NCBI RefSeq assembly: GCF_016125955.1
Contig: NZ_JADEVE010000388.1
Span: 62,001-126,000, forward strand
Length of the DNA: 64,000 nt
From: Acetomicrobium sp. S15 = DSM 107314
Lineage (GTDB): Bacteria > Synergistota > Synergistia > Synergistales > Thermosynergistaceae
Direction: 5' to 3'
The notes beneath the pieces were generated by a model. It searched no databases. It was not told where the DNA came from and worked only from the letters and a program-made list of their open reading frames with translations. Position numbers and translations under genes: made by a program. How positions within the stretch are numbered: the first letter of the stretch is position 1; every line of letters starts with the position of its first letter. Of this stretch, positions 7,204 through 16,254 are shown piece by piece.

Positions 7204-9528
7204 TCAGGATGGCAAAATAGGCGAGGGCGTTCCCCTCGCCTTTATATTGGCCATGCGACCCCAGCGAGTTATCCCCACGGCAACCTGGCCGAAGGATACG
7301 CATTCGTCGTTGGGCGGCAGGAAGCGATGCACGAGCGGCAACAGCCCTAACCTTCGCAAAAAAGAGCAGGTCATAGAAAAAAGCCGCCTGTTTTGCCAAG
7401 TGCCGCCCGATAAAGCTACATGTTTAAGGCCAAACATTTCGCTCGCAGTAGAACACGCCTCGGCGAGCGACTTGGATAGACCATCGTGAAAAGCAGCCGC
7501 TATCTTTGCAGGCTCTATGTGGCCTAGCCTTTCTAACGTCCATATTACGGCAGGTCGCCAATCGATCAGGATGTGTTCATTTTGGGCCACGACGGAAAAA
7601 GGGGCAAATTCTCCGGCCCCGCAGGCCATTGCCTCGAGCTCCATGGCGGCTTGAGCGTCGTAGGTTATCGAATCGCGCACTCCGAGGAGTGCTGCAATTC
7701 CATCGAAAAGCCTGCCGCAGGATGTCGTAATGGGAGACGCCTTGGCCGATGTCAATACGGGGCGCATCAGTTCTTCCTTCTTAGGCCACAGGCGAGAGGC
7801 CCATTTTATGGCTTCGCCTTCGCCCAAGGCCGTCGCCATTAAAGACAAAGCATGGCGCCAAGGTTCCAGCACGGATCGGTCGCCTCCGAGCAGCGGAGTT
7901 GGCAAAAGGTGTCCGATTCGGCGGCACGACGACAGACTTCCCGCCAAAAGTTCGCCCCCCCATACGCTTCCGTCTTCGCCATATCCCGTGCCATCCATTA
8001 TTAGACCCATGGCCTCTTCGTAGTGCCTGTTCTCCTGCAGACAAGCGGCAAAGTGGGCGAAATGGTGCTGGACGGGGAGGGAATCCTCTATGCCGCTCAG
8101 TGATCGCTTAGCGATGGATGTGGAGAGGAACTGAGGATGAAGGTCGTAGACGAGAAAACGGGGGCGCACATTGTAGAGCGCTATCATGTGGCTCAAAACC
8201 TCTTCGTATAGAGCTAAAGATGGGAGCTCCTTCATATCGCCGAGGTATTGGCTGGTGAAGATCAGGCGGCCATGGCTCAGCGAAAACGTGGCCTTCATCT
8301 CCGCTCCTGCCCCCAAGATCGGCGGCGCCTCGTCATCGGCTATGAACGGCTGCGGCACGTAACCCCTGGCACGCCTCAAAAAAACGGGCCTGTTGCCAGC
8401 CATGGACATTACCGAATCGTCTATCCTTACATAAATGTCCCTGTTATGCATGAGAAAGGCATCGGCTATGCCTTGTAAGGATTTCAAGGCCTCCCTGTTT
8501 CCCGAAATGAGGGGGGAGTCCGAGATATTGGCGCTGGTCATGATGAGAGCGGGCATGTCCTTCATGATGAGGTGGTGAATCGGGGTATAGGGCAACATTA
8601 TGCCTATTGTGTCCTGAGCTGGCGCGACTGCCGGTGAAATCTTGGCGTTCGCTCTTTTAGGACATATGACTATAGGCCGACGTGGCGAAAGCAACAGCTC
8701 GCGCGCTGCCGGTGTGATGTAAGCCAAGGCATCCGCCTGGTTTAGGTCTGCCGCCATGATGGCGAAGGGCTTGCTCGGACGGCCTTTTCTCTCCCTCAAT
8801 TTTGTGACGACGGCATCTGAGGTGGGGTCGCAGGCGAGATGGTATCCGCCTATGCCCTTTATCGCCACGATCTTGCCGTTTTTCAGTGCGGCTATGGTAA
8901 CGTCGATAGCTTCATCCCCTGTGGCGATGGCCTCTCCGTATGGGCCTGCGAGCCAAATTTTTGGACCGCAGGCACGACATGCGTTGGGTTGAGCATGGTA
9001 TCGTCTGTCTTCTGGGTCTTCGTATTCCTCGTTGCAAGCCTCGCACATGGGAAAACAGGCCATGGTCGTTTGAGCTCGATCGTAAGGGAGCGCCCTTATG
9101 ATCGTATATCTGGGGCCGCAGTTTGTGCAGTTGATGAAAGGGTAGCGGTAGCGCCTGTTAGATGGGTCGTCCATCTCCCTCAGACAGTCGTCACAGGTAG
9201 CTATGTCTGGGGGAATTAGGACCTCTTGTCTATCTTGTCGTTCGCTCTGTTCGATAGCGAAGGAATGGTCAGCTTCCTCTATTGCGATTTGTTTTTTGCT
9301 TTCTATCGTGATCTTTTGTATCGAGGCGATAGCAGGATGCTCATCTTTGAGCCTCCTCAAGAACTCATTTATCCCGTCTTCGCTCCCCTGGACTATGATC
9401 ACGACGCCGGAGGAAGTGTTTTTCACTCTTCCGGAGAGCCCGAGATTGTGAGCCAGCCTCGCTACGAAGGGCCTAAAACCTACGCCCTGGACCACGCCGG
9501 TGACCAAGACGACAAACTCGTTTATCAT
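7204..9528 (-). CDS. hypF: HypF, carbamoyltransferase for [NiFe]-hydrogenase maturation
   Basis: HypF makes thiocarbamate on HypE from carbamoyl phosphate, the source of the CN ligands of the NiFe site. In order there is an acylphosphatase domain (TGVVQGVGFRPFV), two zinc-finger segments (CDDC/CTNC and CEAC/CRAC), a YrdC-like domain (GKIVAIKGIGGYHLACD) and a Kae1-like domain with HHFAHFAAC and MDGTGYGEDG. The start MINEF at 9528 is preferred over an upstream ATG at 9546, giving 774 aa. No other hyp genes are nearby; it presumably serves both hydrogenases in this window. Its last about 20 residues overlap the csp terminator. Confidence 0.95.
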   Translation of the reverse strand: MINEFVVLVTGVVQGVGFRPFVARLAHNLGLSGRVKNTSSGVVIIVQGSEDGINEFLRRLKDEHPAIASIQKITIESKKQIAIEEADHSFAIEQSERQDRQEVLIPPDIATCDDCLREMDDPSNRRYRYPFINCTNCGPRYTIIRALPYDRAQTTMACFPMCEACNEEYEDPEDRRYHAQPNACRACGPKIWLAGPYGEAIATGDEAIDVTIAALKNGKIVAIKGIGGYHLACDPTSDAVVTKLRERKGRPSKPFAIMAADLNQADALAYITPAARELLLSPRRPIVICPKRANAKISPAVAPAQDTIGIMLPYTPIHHLIMKDMPALIMTSANISDSPLISGNREALKSLQGIADAFLMHNRDIYVRIDDSVMSMAGNRPVFLRRARGYVPQPFIADDEAPPILGAGAEMKATFSLSHGRLIFTSQYLGDMKELPSLALYEEVLSHMIALYNVRPRFLVYDLHPQFLSTSIAKRSLSGIEDSLPVQHHFAHFAACLQENRHYEEAMGLIMDGTGYGEDGSVWGGELLAGSLSSCRRIGHLLPTPLLGGDRSVLEPWRHALSLMATALGEGEAIKWASRLWPKKEELMRPVLTSAKASPITTSCGRLFDGIAALLGVRDSITYDAQAAMELEAMACGAGEFAPFSVVAQNEHILIDWRPAVIWTLERLGHIEPAKIAAAFHDGLSKSLAEACSTASEMFGLKHVALSGGTWQNRRLFSMTCSFLRRLGLLPLVHRFLPPNDECVSFGQVAVGITRWGRMANIKARGTPSPILPS
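7220..7245 (+). terminator. Terminator of the cold-shock gene, embedded in the hypF 3' end
   Basis: The perfect 8-bp stem GGCGAGGG/CCCTCGCC with a 5-nt loop is followed by TTTATA. It ends the plus-strand csp transcript. The same bases encode the last residues of HypF on the minus strand. Confidence 0.7.
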
Positions 9529-9598
9529 TGACAAACCTCCAATCAAGAGGCATTTTAGAGCAAGCGCCGTTATCTTACAATATGTGGGAGGAGAGACT

Positions 9599-10129
9599 GT
9601 GCCCGTCCTTGAAAGAGGTTTAATTCATGTCTATACGGGGAATGGAAAAGGAAAGACGACATGTGCGCTCGGTGCGGCTTTAAGGATGGTGGGACATGGC
9701 GGCAAGGTCGCCATAGTGCAATTTCTCAAGGGTTGGGGTTTTTATGGAGAGATAGCTGGGCTTTCATATTTGCCGAATGTGAGACTTGAAAAGACAGGGA
9801 GGGCTGAATTTGTCGACAAGCACACCCCGCTCTTGGATGATTTTACAGAAGCCGAAAGGGGGTTAACCCTCGCGGAGGGATTTCTTGTGAGCGGGGGTTT
9901 CGACATGGTGATAATGGATGAAGTAAACGTGGCCATCGATTATGGGCTCGTTTCGGCGCAAAGCGTGATCGACGCCTTAAAGCGACGGCAACCGTGGGTG
10001 GAGGCGATATTGACGGGCCGCAATGCCCCAGGCGAGTTGATCGCATTGGCCGATGTGGTAACTGAGATGAGAGAGATAAAACATCCCTTCAACAAAGGCC
10101 TGGCGTCTCGGATGGGGGTAGACTTTTGA
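9599..10129 (+). CDS. cobO: Cob(I)alamin adenosyltransferase, CobO/BtuR type
   Basis: The enzyme adenosylates cob(I)alamin to form coenzyme B12. The P-loop variant GNGKGKTT at the N-terminus is characteristic of the CobA/CobO/BtuR family, followed by VAIVQFLKGW and MDEVN. GTG at 9599 follows GGGAGGAG and gives 176 aa; a longer frame from 9500 would run into the hypF start region. It overlaps mnmA by TTGA. A second, unrelated adenosyltransferase (PduO type) is encoded at 44.3 kb. Confidence 0.9.
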   Translation: MPVLERGLIHVYTGNGKGKTTCALGAALRMVGHGGKVAIVQFLKGWGFYGEIAGLSYLPNVRLEKTGRAEFVDKHTPLLDDFTEAERGLTLAEGFLVSGGFDMVIMDEVNVAIDYGLVSAQSVIDALKRRQPWVEAILTGRNAPGELIALADVVTEMREIKHPFNKGLASRMGVDF

Positions 10130-11163
10130 TAGCGTTGGTCGGCATGAGCGGCGGTGTGGATAGCTCCACCGCAGCCTTGCTTCTCAAGGAAGCCGGTTGG
10201 GAGGTAATAGGGCTCCACCTGATAATTTCTCCATGGCAGGAAGAAGCTCGTAGCAGGTTTGAATATATAGCCGATGTGCTTAAGGTGCCGGTCTTGGAGA
10301 TCGATGCATCCGGCCTCTTCGATGAGCTGGTCGTCGAACCGTTCTTGGATGCCTACAGAAAGGGGTTTACGCCTAACCCTTGCGTATTGTGTAACGAGCG
10401 GTTGAAATTTGCCATTCTGACCTCGCAGGCCGATAAATTGGGCGCAAAATACGTTGCCACCGGACACTATGCGACTATTGTGGAAAAAGACGGAGGTCTC
10501 TTCCTGGCCAGGGCTAAGGATCGATCGAAGGACCAAAGCTACGTCCTCTACCGCTTGCCGCGGTCGTGGCTCTCTGGGATCGTGTTTCCGCTTTCGAATT
10601 GGGACAAGGAAATGGTCCGCCGTAGGGCCGGTGAAGCCTTCGGCGACGTCTTTGATGGCGTTCGCGATAGCCGCGATATCTGTTTTATCCAGGAAAAGCT
10701 TCCTCATTTTCTGTCGCGCCGCTTGGGCTGCGAGAGGGGCCCTATCGTCACAAAAGACGGCACAAAACTCGGTGAGCACAAAGGCCTTTTCTGTTACACT
10801 GTAGGGCAGCGCAAGGGATTGAATTTGAGCGGAGGGCCGTGGTATGTGATGCGATTGGACTTGGACCAAAATGCCGTAGTGGTGGGACGCAAAGAAGACT
10901 TAACGGTTAGGCGCATAGTTTGCTGCGATCCTCACTGGCATGAGGAGCCGAAAGTTGAAAGGATCTATTTGGCGCAACATCGCTATAGAACTTCTCCCGT
11001 CGAGGTGATGGTTCAAAGGGAGGGTTCCAGTTTTTTGGCAGAAGCCGCAAAAGAGTGTTTCATGGCCGTCGCCCCAGGGCAATCCCTGGTAGTTTACGAC
11101 CAGACAAGGGTGATCGGCGGCGGTATCATAGAACGGAGCGAAAGGGGTGGAGTAAATATATGA
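10126..11163 (+). CDS. mnmA: tRNA-specific 2-thiouridylase MnmA
   Basis: MnmA thiolates U34 of Lys, Glu and Gln tRNAs. The PP-loop GMSGGVDSS, the first catalytic Cys in NPCVLCNERLKF and the second in SRDICFI are all present. The start is TTG at 10126, overlapping the cobO stop as TTGA. It has 345 residues, slightly shorter than E. coli MnmA. Its stop overlaps the ATG of the next gene (ATGA), indicating translational coupling. Confidence 0.93.
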   Translation: MIALVGMSGGVDSSTAALLLKEAGWEVIGLHLIISPWQEEARSRFEYIADVLKVPVLEIDASGLFDELVVEPFLDAYRKGFTPNPCVLCNERLKFAILTSQADKLGAKYVATGHYATIVEKDGGLFLARAKDRSKDQSYVLYRLPRSWLSGIVFPLSNWDKEMVRRRAGEAFGDVFDGVRDSRDICFIQEKLPHFLSRRLGCERGPIVTKDGTKLGEHKGLFCYTVGQRKGLNLSGGPWYVMRLDLDQNAVVVGRKEDLTVRRIVCCDPHWHEEPKVERIYLAQHRYRTSPVEVMVQREGSSFLAEAAKECFMAVAPGQSLVVYDQTRVIGGGIIERSERGGVNI

Positions 11164-13601
11164 GTTTGATCGATGAACTGAAATTACCGGTAGATAAGCT
11201 TCGAACGAAGGCCAGGGTGGGAGAGCTTGGATTTCAAAGCACTGACGAGATCTGCTGCGAGGAACATTTGATAGGCCAGGAAAGGGCGGTCAGCTCGATC
11301 TCTTTTGGGCTCTCTCTGGAAAGCAAGGGTTATAACATATTCGTTGTGGGAAACCCAGGCAGCGGGCGCACGACATACGCGATGAACAGGATAATGGCCC
11401 TCGCCAAAGATATGCCGGCCCCTGACGATTGGGTGTACGCGTACAATTTCAGCAACCCCAGCGCTCCTCTTGCCATAAATATGCCAGCTGGGCAAGGGAG
11501 GGAACTGGCTAAGGAACTTGACGAGTTGGTCAAGGAACTGAAGGTAGTGTTGAGCAAGACATTTGAGGACAGCCAGTATGAGGATACGAAAGCCCGTTAT
11601 GTGAAGGAGTTTCAGGAGCAGGTTAACGAGTATATGGAGGAACTTCGCAAGGCGGCTTTGGAGAGGGGTTTTTCCATAAAGCGCACTCCGCAAGGATTCG
11701 TCAATGTACCGCTTGTTAAGGTGGTGGCAGAAGACGGGAGTGTCGCTTACAGGGAAATGCAGCAGGAGGAGTTTGAGACACTTGGAGAGGAAGAACGGAA
11801 GGATCTTCAGGGCAAATCTGAGGAGATATCTCAAAAGACCTTGGAGGTCTTGCGCCGTATAAGGGACTTAGAAAAGAGCCTCAGAGAGCGGATAAAGGAG
11901 CTGGAGGCCAACATCTGCCGCAGCGCCATAGGGCCGTATTTGAAGGAGCTGAAGGATCACTTCGGCGCCAATGGCAAACTGAGAGGGTGGATCGACGAGC
12001 TGAGCGAAGACATAATCAAGAATTTCAACATATTCATAGCTGCAGCCCGTGATGAAAGCGCGGAGGTAGATTTTTCTCGCTATGGTGTCAACGTGATAGT
12101 TGAGAATAGGCCAGAGGAAGGCGCCCCTGTAATAAGGGAAACCAACCCGACGTATTACAATCTTATAGGCAAGGTGGAGTATGAGAGCAGACAGGGATAT
12201 CTTTACACTGATTTCACAAAAATAGTGGCTGGTGCCATTCACAAGGCCAACGGAGGGTTTTTGATCCTCGAAGCTGAGGAACTGTTTAGGCATTTCTTAT
12301 CGTGGGAGGCCCTGAAGCGCGTTCTCAAGACCGGGCAGTTGATGATAGAAAATATAGGCGAGCAGTGGGGTTACATTCCATTCTCGTCGCTTCGCCCTGA
12401 ACCTATCCCTATGGATGTGAAGGTCGTAATCATCGGGACGCGATGGATCTACTATCTCCTCAACCTGTATGATCCCGAATTTCCAAAGCTCTTCAAGGTT
12501 AAGGCAGATTTCGACGTAGATATGCCACGCACTGTCGAGGCCGAAAGGGATCTCGCCAACTTCGTTGCAGGCTTCACTCAGAAAGAGAAGCTGCCCCCCT
12601 TCACCGCTGATGCCGTGGGTGAGGTCATTGAATGGGCCTCTCGACTTGCAGATCACGGCAACCGTATGACGACTCGCTTCAATCAGCTCGCAGAGGTGTT
12701 AGTCGAGGCCGCGGCGTGGGCGCGCAAAGAGAATGAAGATCAGGTAGCTGGCTCTCACGTGAGAAAAGCGATCTCGGAAAAGCAATTTCGCACGAATCTC
12801 GTAGAAGAGCGAATGAGGAGAGCCTTTGAAGACGGCACGCTCTACATCGATACGCGGGGAGAAAAAGTGGGGCAGGTCAACGGCCTTACCGTAGTTGACC
12901 TCGTCGATCATAGATTCGCGCACCCTGTGCGGATCACCGCTAATGTCTTCATGGGGCGTGAAGGTGTTGTAAACATCGAGAGGGAGGTTAAGCTAACCGG
13001 GCCGATTCACAATAAAGGCCTTTTGACCCTTTCGAGCTACTTGGGCAGACAATATGCCCAGGATATGCCCCTGGCGCTTTCGGCTCACTTGGCCTTCGAG
13101 CAGGTCTATGGCGGCATAGAAGGAGACAGTGCCTCTTCTACAGAGCTTTATTGTCTCGTATCTGCTCTTTCGGATTTGCCGCTGAAACAGAGCATAGGCG
13201 TTACAGGTTCGGTTGACCAGTTCGGGAATGTGCAGCCCATCGGCGGCGTCAACGAAAAAATCGAAGGTTTCTTCAAGTACTGCAAAGTCCAGGGGTTGAC
13301 GGGGGATCAGGGCGTAATGATACCCGAAAGCAATGTGGTGCACCTCATGTTGGATCATGAGGTCATGCAAGCTGTGCAAGAGGGCAAATTTCACATATGG
13401 GCTATCAGACATGTGGATGAAGGCATCGAGATACTGACGGGCGTTCCTGCCGGCAAGATGGACGAGGCTGGCAATTTCCCCGAAGGCACAGTTCACGCTC
13501 GGGCTAAGCAGAAGTTGAGGGCTTTCATGGAAAGATCTGCCAAGCTCAAAAAAGAGCTCGGGGAGGAACCAAAGAAAAGTGAAGACGAAGGAAACGGTTA
13601 A
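11160..13601 (+). CDS. Lon-like ATP-dependent protease (AAA_32/LonB-like family)
   Basis: The protein has 813 residues. An N-terminal AAA-type region (YNIFVVGNPGSGRTT, then GGFLILEAEELF) is followed by a helical insert and a C-terminal Lon peptidase domain. The catalytic Ser is in GDSASSTEL and the Lys in VNEKIEGFF. The family resembles E. coli YcbZ and LonB-like proteins rather than classical LonA, as it has no LonA N-domain. The Walker A Lys is replaced by Arg (GSGRTT), which may affect ATP use. The start ATG at 11160 overlaps the mnmA stop. No transmembrane segment is evident, so it is probably cytosolic. Confidence 0.88.
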   Translation: MSLIDELKLPVDKLRTKARVGELGFQSTDEICCEEHLIGQERAVSSISFGLSLESKGYNIFVVGNPGSGRTTYAMNRIMALAKDMPAPDDWVYAYNFSNPSAPLAINMPAGQGRELAKELDELVKELKVVLSKTFEDSQYEDTKARYVKEFQEQVNEYMEELRKAALERGFSIKRTPQGFVNVPLVKVVAEDGSVAYREMQQEEFETLGEEERKDLQGKSEEISQKTLEVLRRIRDLEKSLRERIKELEANICRSAIGPYLKELKDHFGANGKLRGWIDELSEDIIKNFNIFIAAARDESAEVDFSRYGVNVIVENRPEEGAPVIRETNPTYYNLIGKVEYESRQGYLYTDFTKIVAGAIHKANGGFLILEAEELFRHFLSWEALKRVLKTGQLMIENIGEQWGYIPFSSLRPEPIPMDVKVVIIGTRWIYYLLNLYDPEFPKLFKVKADFDVDMPRTVEAERDLANFVAGFTQKEKLPPFTADAVGEVIEWASRLADHGNRMTTRFNQLAEVLVEAAAWARKENEDQVAGSHVRKAISEKQFRTNLVEERMRRAFEDGTLYIDTRGEKVGQVNGLTVVDLVDHRFAHPVRITANVFMGREGVVNIEREVKLTGPIHNKGLLTLSSYLGRQYAQDMPLALSAHLAFEQVYGGIEGDSASSTELYCLVSALSDLPLKQSIGVTGSVDQFGNVQPIGGVNEKIEGFFKYCKVQGLTGDQGVMIPESNVVHLMLDHEVMQAVQEGKFHIWAIRHVDEGIEILTGVPAGKMDEAGNFPEGTVHARAKQKLRAFMERSAKLKKELGEEPKKSEDEGNG

Positions 13602-14337
13602 AGTCTGTCAGGCGGGCATCTCACCCGCCGCCGTTCGTCCGATGGCCTTGGCTGTGCCTGAGCGATCGGACGTTCTGTGGGTCCTCGATGTGTTGGAGGA
13701 AACGTGGAGGATGGAAAAACTCTCTCCGGTGAAGGCTCACGAGGACCCATTGGACGGGCTGATAGTCACGATACTATCGCAAAACACGAACGATAAAAAC
13801 CGCGATCGCGCCTTCGCCCAGCTCAAATCGCGTTTTTCGTCTTGGGAAGAAACAGCGGCCTCGGGCATCGAAGAGTTGGCTTCGACCATACGAGCAGCGG
13901 GGCTGGGCGAGGTCAAGGCTCGCTATATAAATCAGGCGCTTAAGGGCATAAAAGAACGCTTTGGAGAATATTCGCTCAAAGGTATGAAGTCTTGGGATAA
14001 AGACAAAGCGAAGACCTTCCTCTTAAGCCTTCCAGGTGTGGGGCCAAAGACGGCGGCGTGCGTCCTCCTCTTCGAACTGGGCCAGCCCGCCTTTCCCGTG
14101 GATACACACATTACGAGGGTCTGCAAAAGGATAGGTTGGGCTCCTTGGAGCGCGACGCCCGAAGACGTTCAGTCGATCATGGAGGCGGTCATACCTCAAG
14201 AACGGTATTATGGTGCCCACCTCAACATCATAGAGCACGGACGCCATATATGCACGGCGCGCAAGCCTGCATGCCCGTCCTGCCCCGTCATCTCATGCTG
14301 CGAGTTTGCCGAAAAAACGCAAAGAGGAGAGGGCTAA
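13579..14337 (+). CDS. nth: Endonuclease III (Nth), DNA glycosylase/AP lyase
   Basis: Nth removes oxidised pyrimidines from DNA. The helix-hairpin-helix LPGVGPKTAA carries the catalytic Lys, and FPVDTHITRV carries the catalytic Asp. A C-terminal Cys set with spacing C-x6-C-x2-C-x5-C (CTARKPACPSC and following) binds a [4Fe-4S] cluster. The GTG start at 13579 overlaps the end of the preceding protease gene. It has 252 residues, with about 35 extra N-terminal residues compared with E. coli Nth, so a later start is possible. Confidence 0.93.
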   Translation: MKTKETVKVCQAGISPAAVRPMALAVPERSDVLWVLDVLEETWRMEKLSPVKAHEDPLDGLIVTILSQNTNDKNRDRAFAQLKSRFSSWEETAASGIEELASTIRAAGLGEVKARYINQALKGIKERFGEYSLKGMKSWDKDKAKTFLLSLPGVGPKTAACVLLFELGQPAFPVDTHITRVCKRIGWAPWSATPEDVQSIMEAVIPQERYYGAHLNIIEHGRHICTARKPACPSCPVISCCEFAEKTQRGEG

Positions 14338-14354
14338 CGAGCCCTCTCCTCTTT
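14321..14354. terminator. Bidirectional terminator between nth and the yerC-like gene
   Basis: A perfect 15-bp inverted repeat, AAAGAGGAGAGGGCT and its complement, surrounds a 4-nt loop. The nth stop codon lies in it. On the minus strand it is followed by GCGTTTTTTCGG, so it also ends the convergent yerC-like transcript. Confidence 0.85.
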
Positions 14355-14392
14355 CTCAAGCTGCGACTAAGCGCCGCAAAGCGTCCCTGCTC

Positions 14393-14689
14393 TCAGGCTC
14401 CCTGCTCTTTTAGCCGCTCGAGAACCAACCTGTAACCGTCTGCTCCATACTCAAGGAACTTCTTGACCCTGCTGATGGTAGCAGTGCTTGCGCCGGTCTG
14501 TTGGGCTATCTGTGGGTATGTTAAACCTTCGCTCAGTAACTTAGCCACTTCGAGGCGCTGAGCCAATGCTCTGATCTCGCCTATAGTGGCTATATCCTCG
14601 AGGAAGTTGTAGACTTCCTCCACGGTCTTTAGTGAGAGGATAGCCTTGCAGAGCTGATCCGTGAGAGAATCTTTCCATTTTTCCGACAT
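14393..14689 (-). CDS. TrpR/YerC-family DNA-binding protein
   Basis: This is a small regulator of 98 residues of the YerC/YecD group within the TrpR-like superfamily. The helix-turn-helix is in LTYPQIAQQTGASTATISRV. ATG at 14689 is chosen with AGGAGG ten bases upstream; an in-frame TTG at 14695 is possible. Its target is not evident from sequence. A short inverted repeat, TGTGA-GATG-TCACA at 14712-14725, lies between its promoter and its start and could be an autoregulatory site. Confidence 0.85.
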   Translation of the reverse strand: MSEKWKDSLTDQLCKAILSLKTVEEVYNFLEDIATIGEIRALAQRLEVAKLLSEGLTYPQIAQQTGASTATISRVKKFLEYGADGYRLVLERLKEQGA

Positions 14690-14711
14690 AACCAAATCGC
14701 CTCCTTATCTT

Positions 14712-14725
14712 TGTGAGATGTCACA
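14712..14725. promoter_or_regulatory. Inverted repeat in the leader of the yerC-like gene
   Basis: TGTGA-GATG-TCACA is a perfect 5-bp inverted repeat with a 4-bp spacer between the promoter and the start codon. An operator role is inferred only from its position. Confidence 0.35.
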
Positions 14726-14747
14726 TGCTTTTCACGCAACGTGCATT

Positions 14748-14776
14748 ATTATAACATGTGCCTTTTCGTATTTCAA
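14748..14776 (-). promoter_or_regulatory. Sigma-70-type promoter of the yerC-like gene
   Basis: Read on the minus strand, TTGAAA (14771-14776) and TATAAT (14748-14753) are spaced by 17 bp, close to consensus. Confidence 0.8.
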
Positions 14777-14820
14777 GACTACAGAAGCAGAACCAAATAT
14801 TTCCACTTCGGAGAAGAGGA

Positions 14821-15894
14821 TTAAACTGTAACTCTGGAACTCGGAAATCCCTCAGCCTGTTGAGTTAGGTCGCAAAAGGCCGAGATTAGAAGCTGCATTT
14901 CGCTCTCTTTGCCCACGGTGACGCGCATCCATGTGCCTTCCCATGGTACGGATATGAATTTGACATGGATCCCCTGTTGTAACAAGAACTCTTCGAGCTG
15001 CTGTCTTTGTAGCGGTGCGCGCACAGCTACAAAGTTCGACGCACTCTCGAAGGCTTGCCAACCGGCGATGCGGTTTACCTCTTCAACGAAGCGGTCGCGA
15101 ATGTAAGATATGGCGTAAACCCTGCCTTCCATCCATTCCCGGTAGGATAGCATTAGCTTGGCTATATCCTGGCTCATCACGTTGACGTTGAAGGGGCTGC
15201 GCGTCTCGTTGAGGATTTGGGAGACACGTTTGCCGCACATGGCGTATCCCACGCGCATGCCGGCCAAACCCCAGGCCTTTGACATAGTCCTCAAGACTGC
15301 GACTTCCCTTGGAAGATCTCCTTTGATCGACTCCAGGATGGAAGTCCTTGAAAATTCGGCATATGCTTCGTCTATCAGGCATATCCCGGGAGAGTGCTCT
15401 ATCACTTTAAGGAGAAAATCAGGCCTTAGGAGCATGCCTGTGGGGTTATGGGGAGAATCCAGCAGCACCAGCCGTGGCGAAGCCTCGTGCAGGACATCCA
15501 ACACCGCTTCTTCTGAGAAAGAAAAACGCTTCCCGTTCACTACGACTGGCACTTTCACTTGCTCGGCGCGGAAGAGCTTGCAGAGATGGTTGTATTCCGA
15601 AAAGCACGGCGATAGCGTTAAAACGCGGTCGCCCTCTCTGATAAGAGCGGCGAACAGCAGGAATAATATTTCATCCCCTCCATTGCCTACCACTATGTGC
15701 TCTGCCGGAAAGCCCGTATACTCGGAGAGGGCTGCCTTAAGGGCTTTGGCATCTGGATCCGGGTAGCGGTTGAGCTTCAGAGACGACAAACTTTTCCTTA
15801 TCTCTTCCTTCAGGGCCGGTGGAGCGTCAAAGGGATTTTCATTTTTGTCTAAGAATATCTCCCTTGTTGACGGTATGTTGGGAAACTGCATCAC
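14821..15894 (-). CDS. hisC: Histidinol-phosphate aminotransferase (HisC)
   Basis: This is a fold-type I PLP enzyme of the HisC family, converting imidazole-acetol phosphate to histidinol phosphate. LDKNENPFDAPPAL near the N-terminus, GNGGDE, DSPHNPTG, IDEAYAEF and the PLP Lys in TMSKAWGLAG are present. It has 357 residues. GTG at 15894 has AGGAGG eight bases upstream. It stands alone without other his genes, so a related aminotransferase activity (aromatic amino acid or cobalamin-type) cannot be excluded. Confidence 0.85.
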   Translation of the reverse strand: MMQFPNIPSTREIFLDKNENPFDAPPALKEEIRKSLSSLKLNRYPDPDAKALKAALSEYTGFPAEHIVVGNGGDEILFLLFAALIREGDRVLTLSPCFSEYNHLCKLFRAEQVKVPVVVNGKRFSFSEEAVLDVLHEASPRLVLLDSPHNPTGMLLRPDFLLKVIEHSPGICLIDEAYAEFSRTSILESIKGDLPREVAVLRTMSKAWGLAGMRVGYAMCGKRVSQILNETRSPFNVNVMSQDIAKLMLSYREWMEGRVYAISYIRDRFVEEVNRIAGWQAFESASNFVAVRAPLQRQQLEEFLLQQGIHVKFISVPWEGTWMRVTVGKESEMQLLISAFCDLTQQAEGFPSSRVTV

Positions 15895-16174
15895 TCGTAA
15901 ATCCTCCTATATATTTATCATAATGAATTATCACAATAGACTCCGCGGCGAAGTTTATCATGCTTTTTAATCTTCGTCAACCCCCCGATGGCTTTGAGAA
16001 ACAAGGTGACCGTCACGTGTTTCTTCTTCGATGTTCGATGCGAAAAGAGCGATAACGCGAAGATCTTTAAGAGGTTTCTCATCGGTAAACTGCTCCCGTT
16101 TCTTTAAGGCTAACGGATCGCTTGGAGGCTACTGCGCTTATCAGCCTGAGCCATCGGTAATTCCACGTAAATTT
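15895..16174. other. Spacer upstream of hisC, with hisC promoter and an unassigned open frame
   Basis: This stretch, with the adjoining terminator, separates hydrogenase operon 1 from hisC. Near its left end is the hisC promoter. On the minus strand, 15967-16128 is an open frame of 53 codons with no ATG, GTG or TTG start, rich in charged residues (for example FTDEKPLKDLRVIALF). It looks protein-like but is preceded by stops, so it may be the 3' remnant of a lost gene. No tRNA or riboswitch was recognised. Confidence 0.4.
15952..15980 (-). promoter_or_regulatory. Probable hisC promoter
   Basis: On the minus strand, TTGACG (15975-15980) and TAAACT (15952-15957) are 17 bp apart. The leader would be about 50 nt. 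Confidence 0.55.
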
Positions 16175-16215
16175 GCTTAAAAAGAAAAAGGCAACCGCCC
16201 AAAAAAGCAGTTACC
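16175..16215 (-). terminator. Terminator of hydrogenase operon 1
   Basis: On the minus strand GGTAACTGC pairs with GCGGTTGCC (two G-U pairs) around an 8-nt loop, followed by TTTTTCTTTTT. It lies 40 bp beyond the hydL1 stop. Confidence 0.85.
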
Positions 16216-16254
16216 TCGAGAAGTTTCAACAGATGTGCCGTTGCGATGGCTTTT

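Noticed and set aside
8839-9219. A plus-strand gene within hypF
   Set aside because: It is antisense to the zinc-finger/YrdC region of HypF, whose motifs are intact.
14712-14725. Rex operator upstream of the yerC-like gene
   Set aside because: The half sites match but the spacer is 4 bp and not 6, so it is recorded only as an unassigned inverted repeat.
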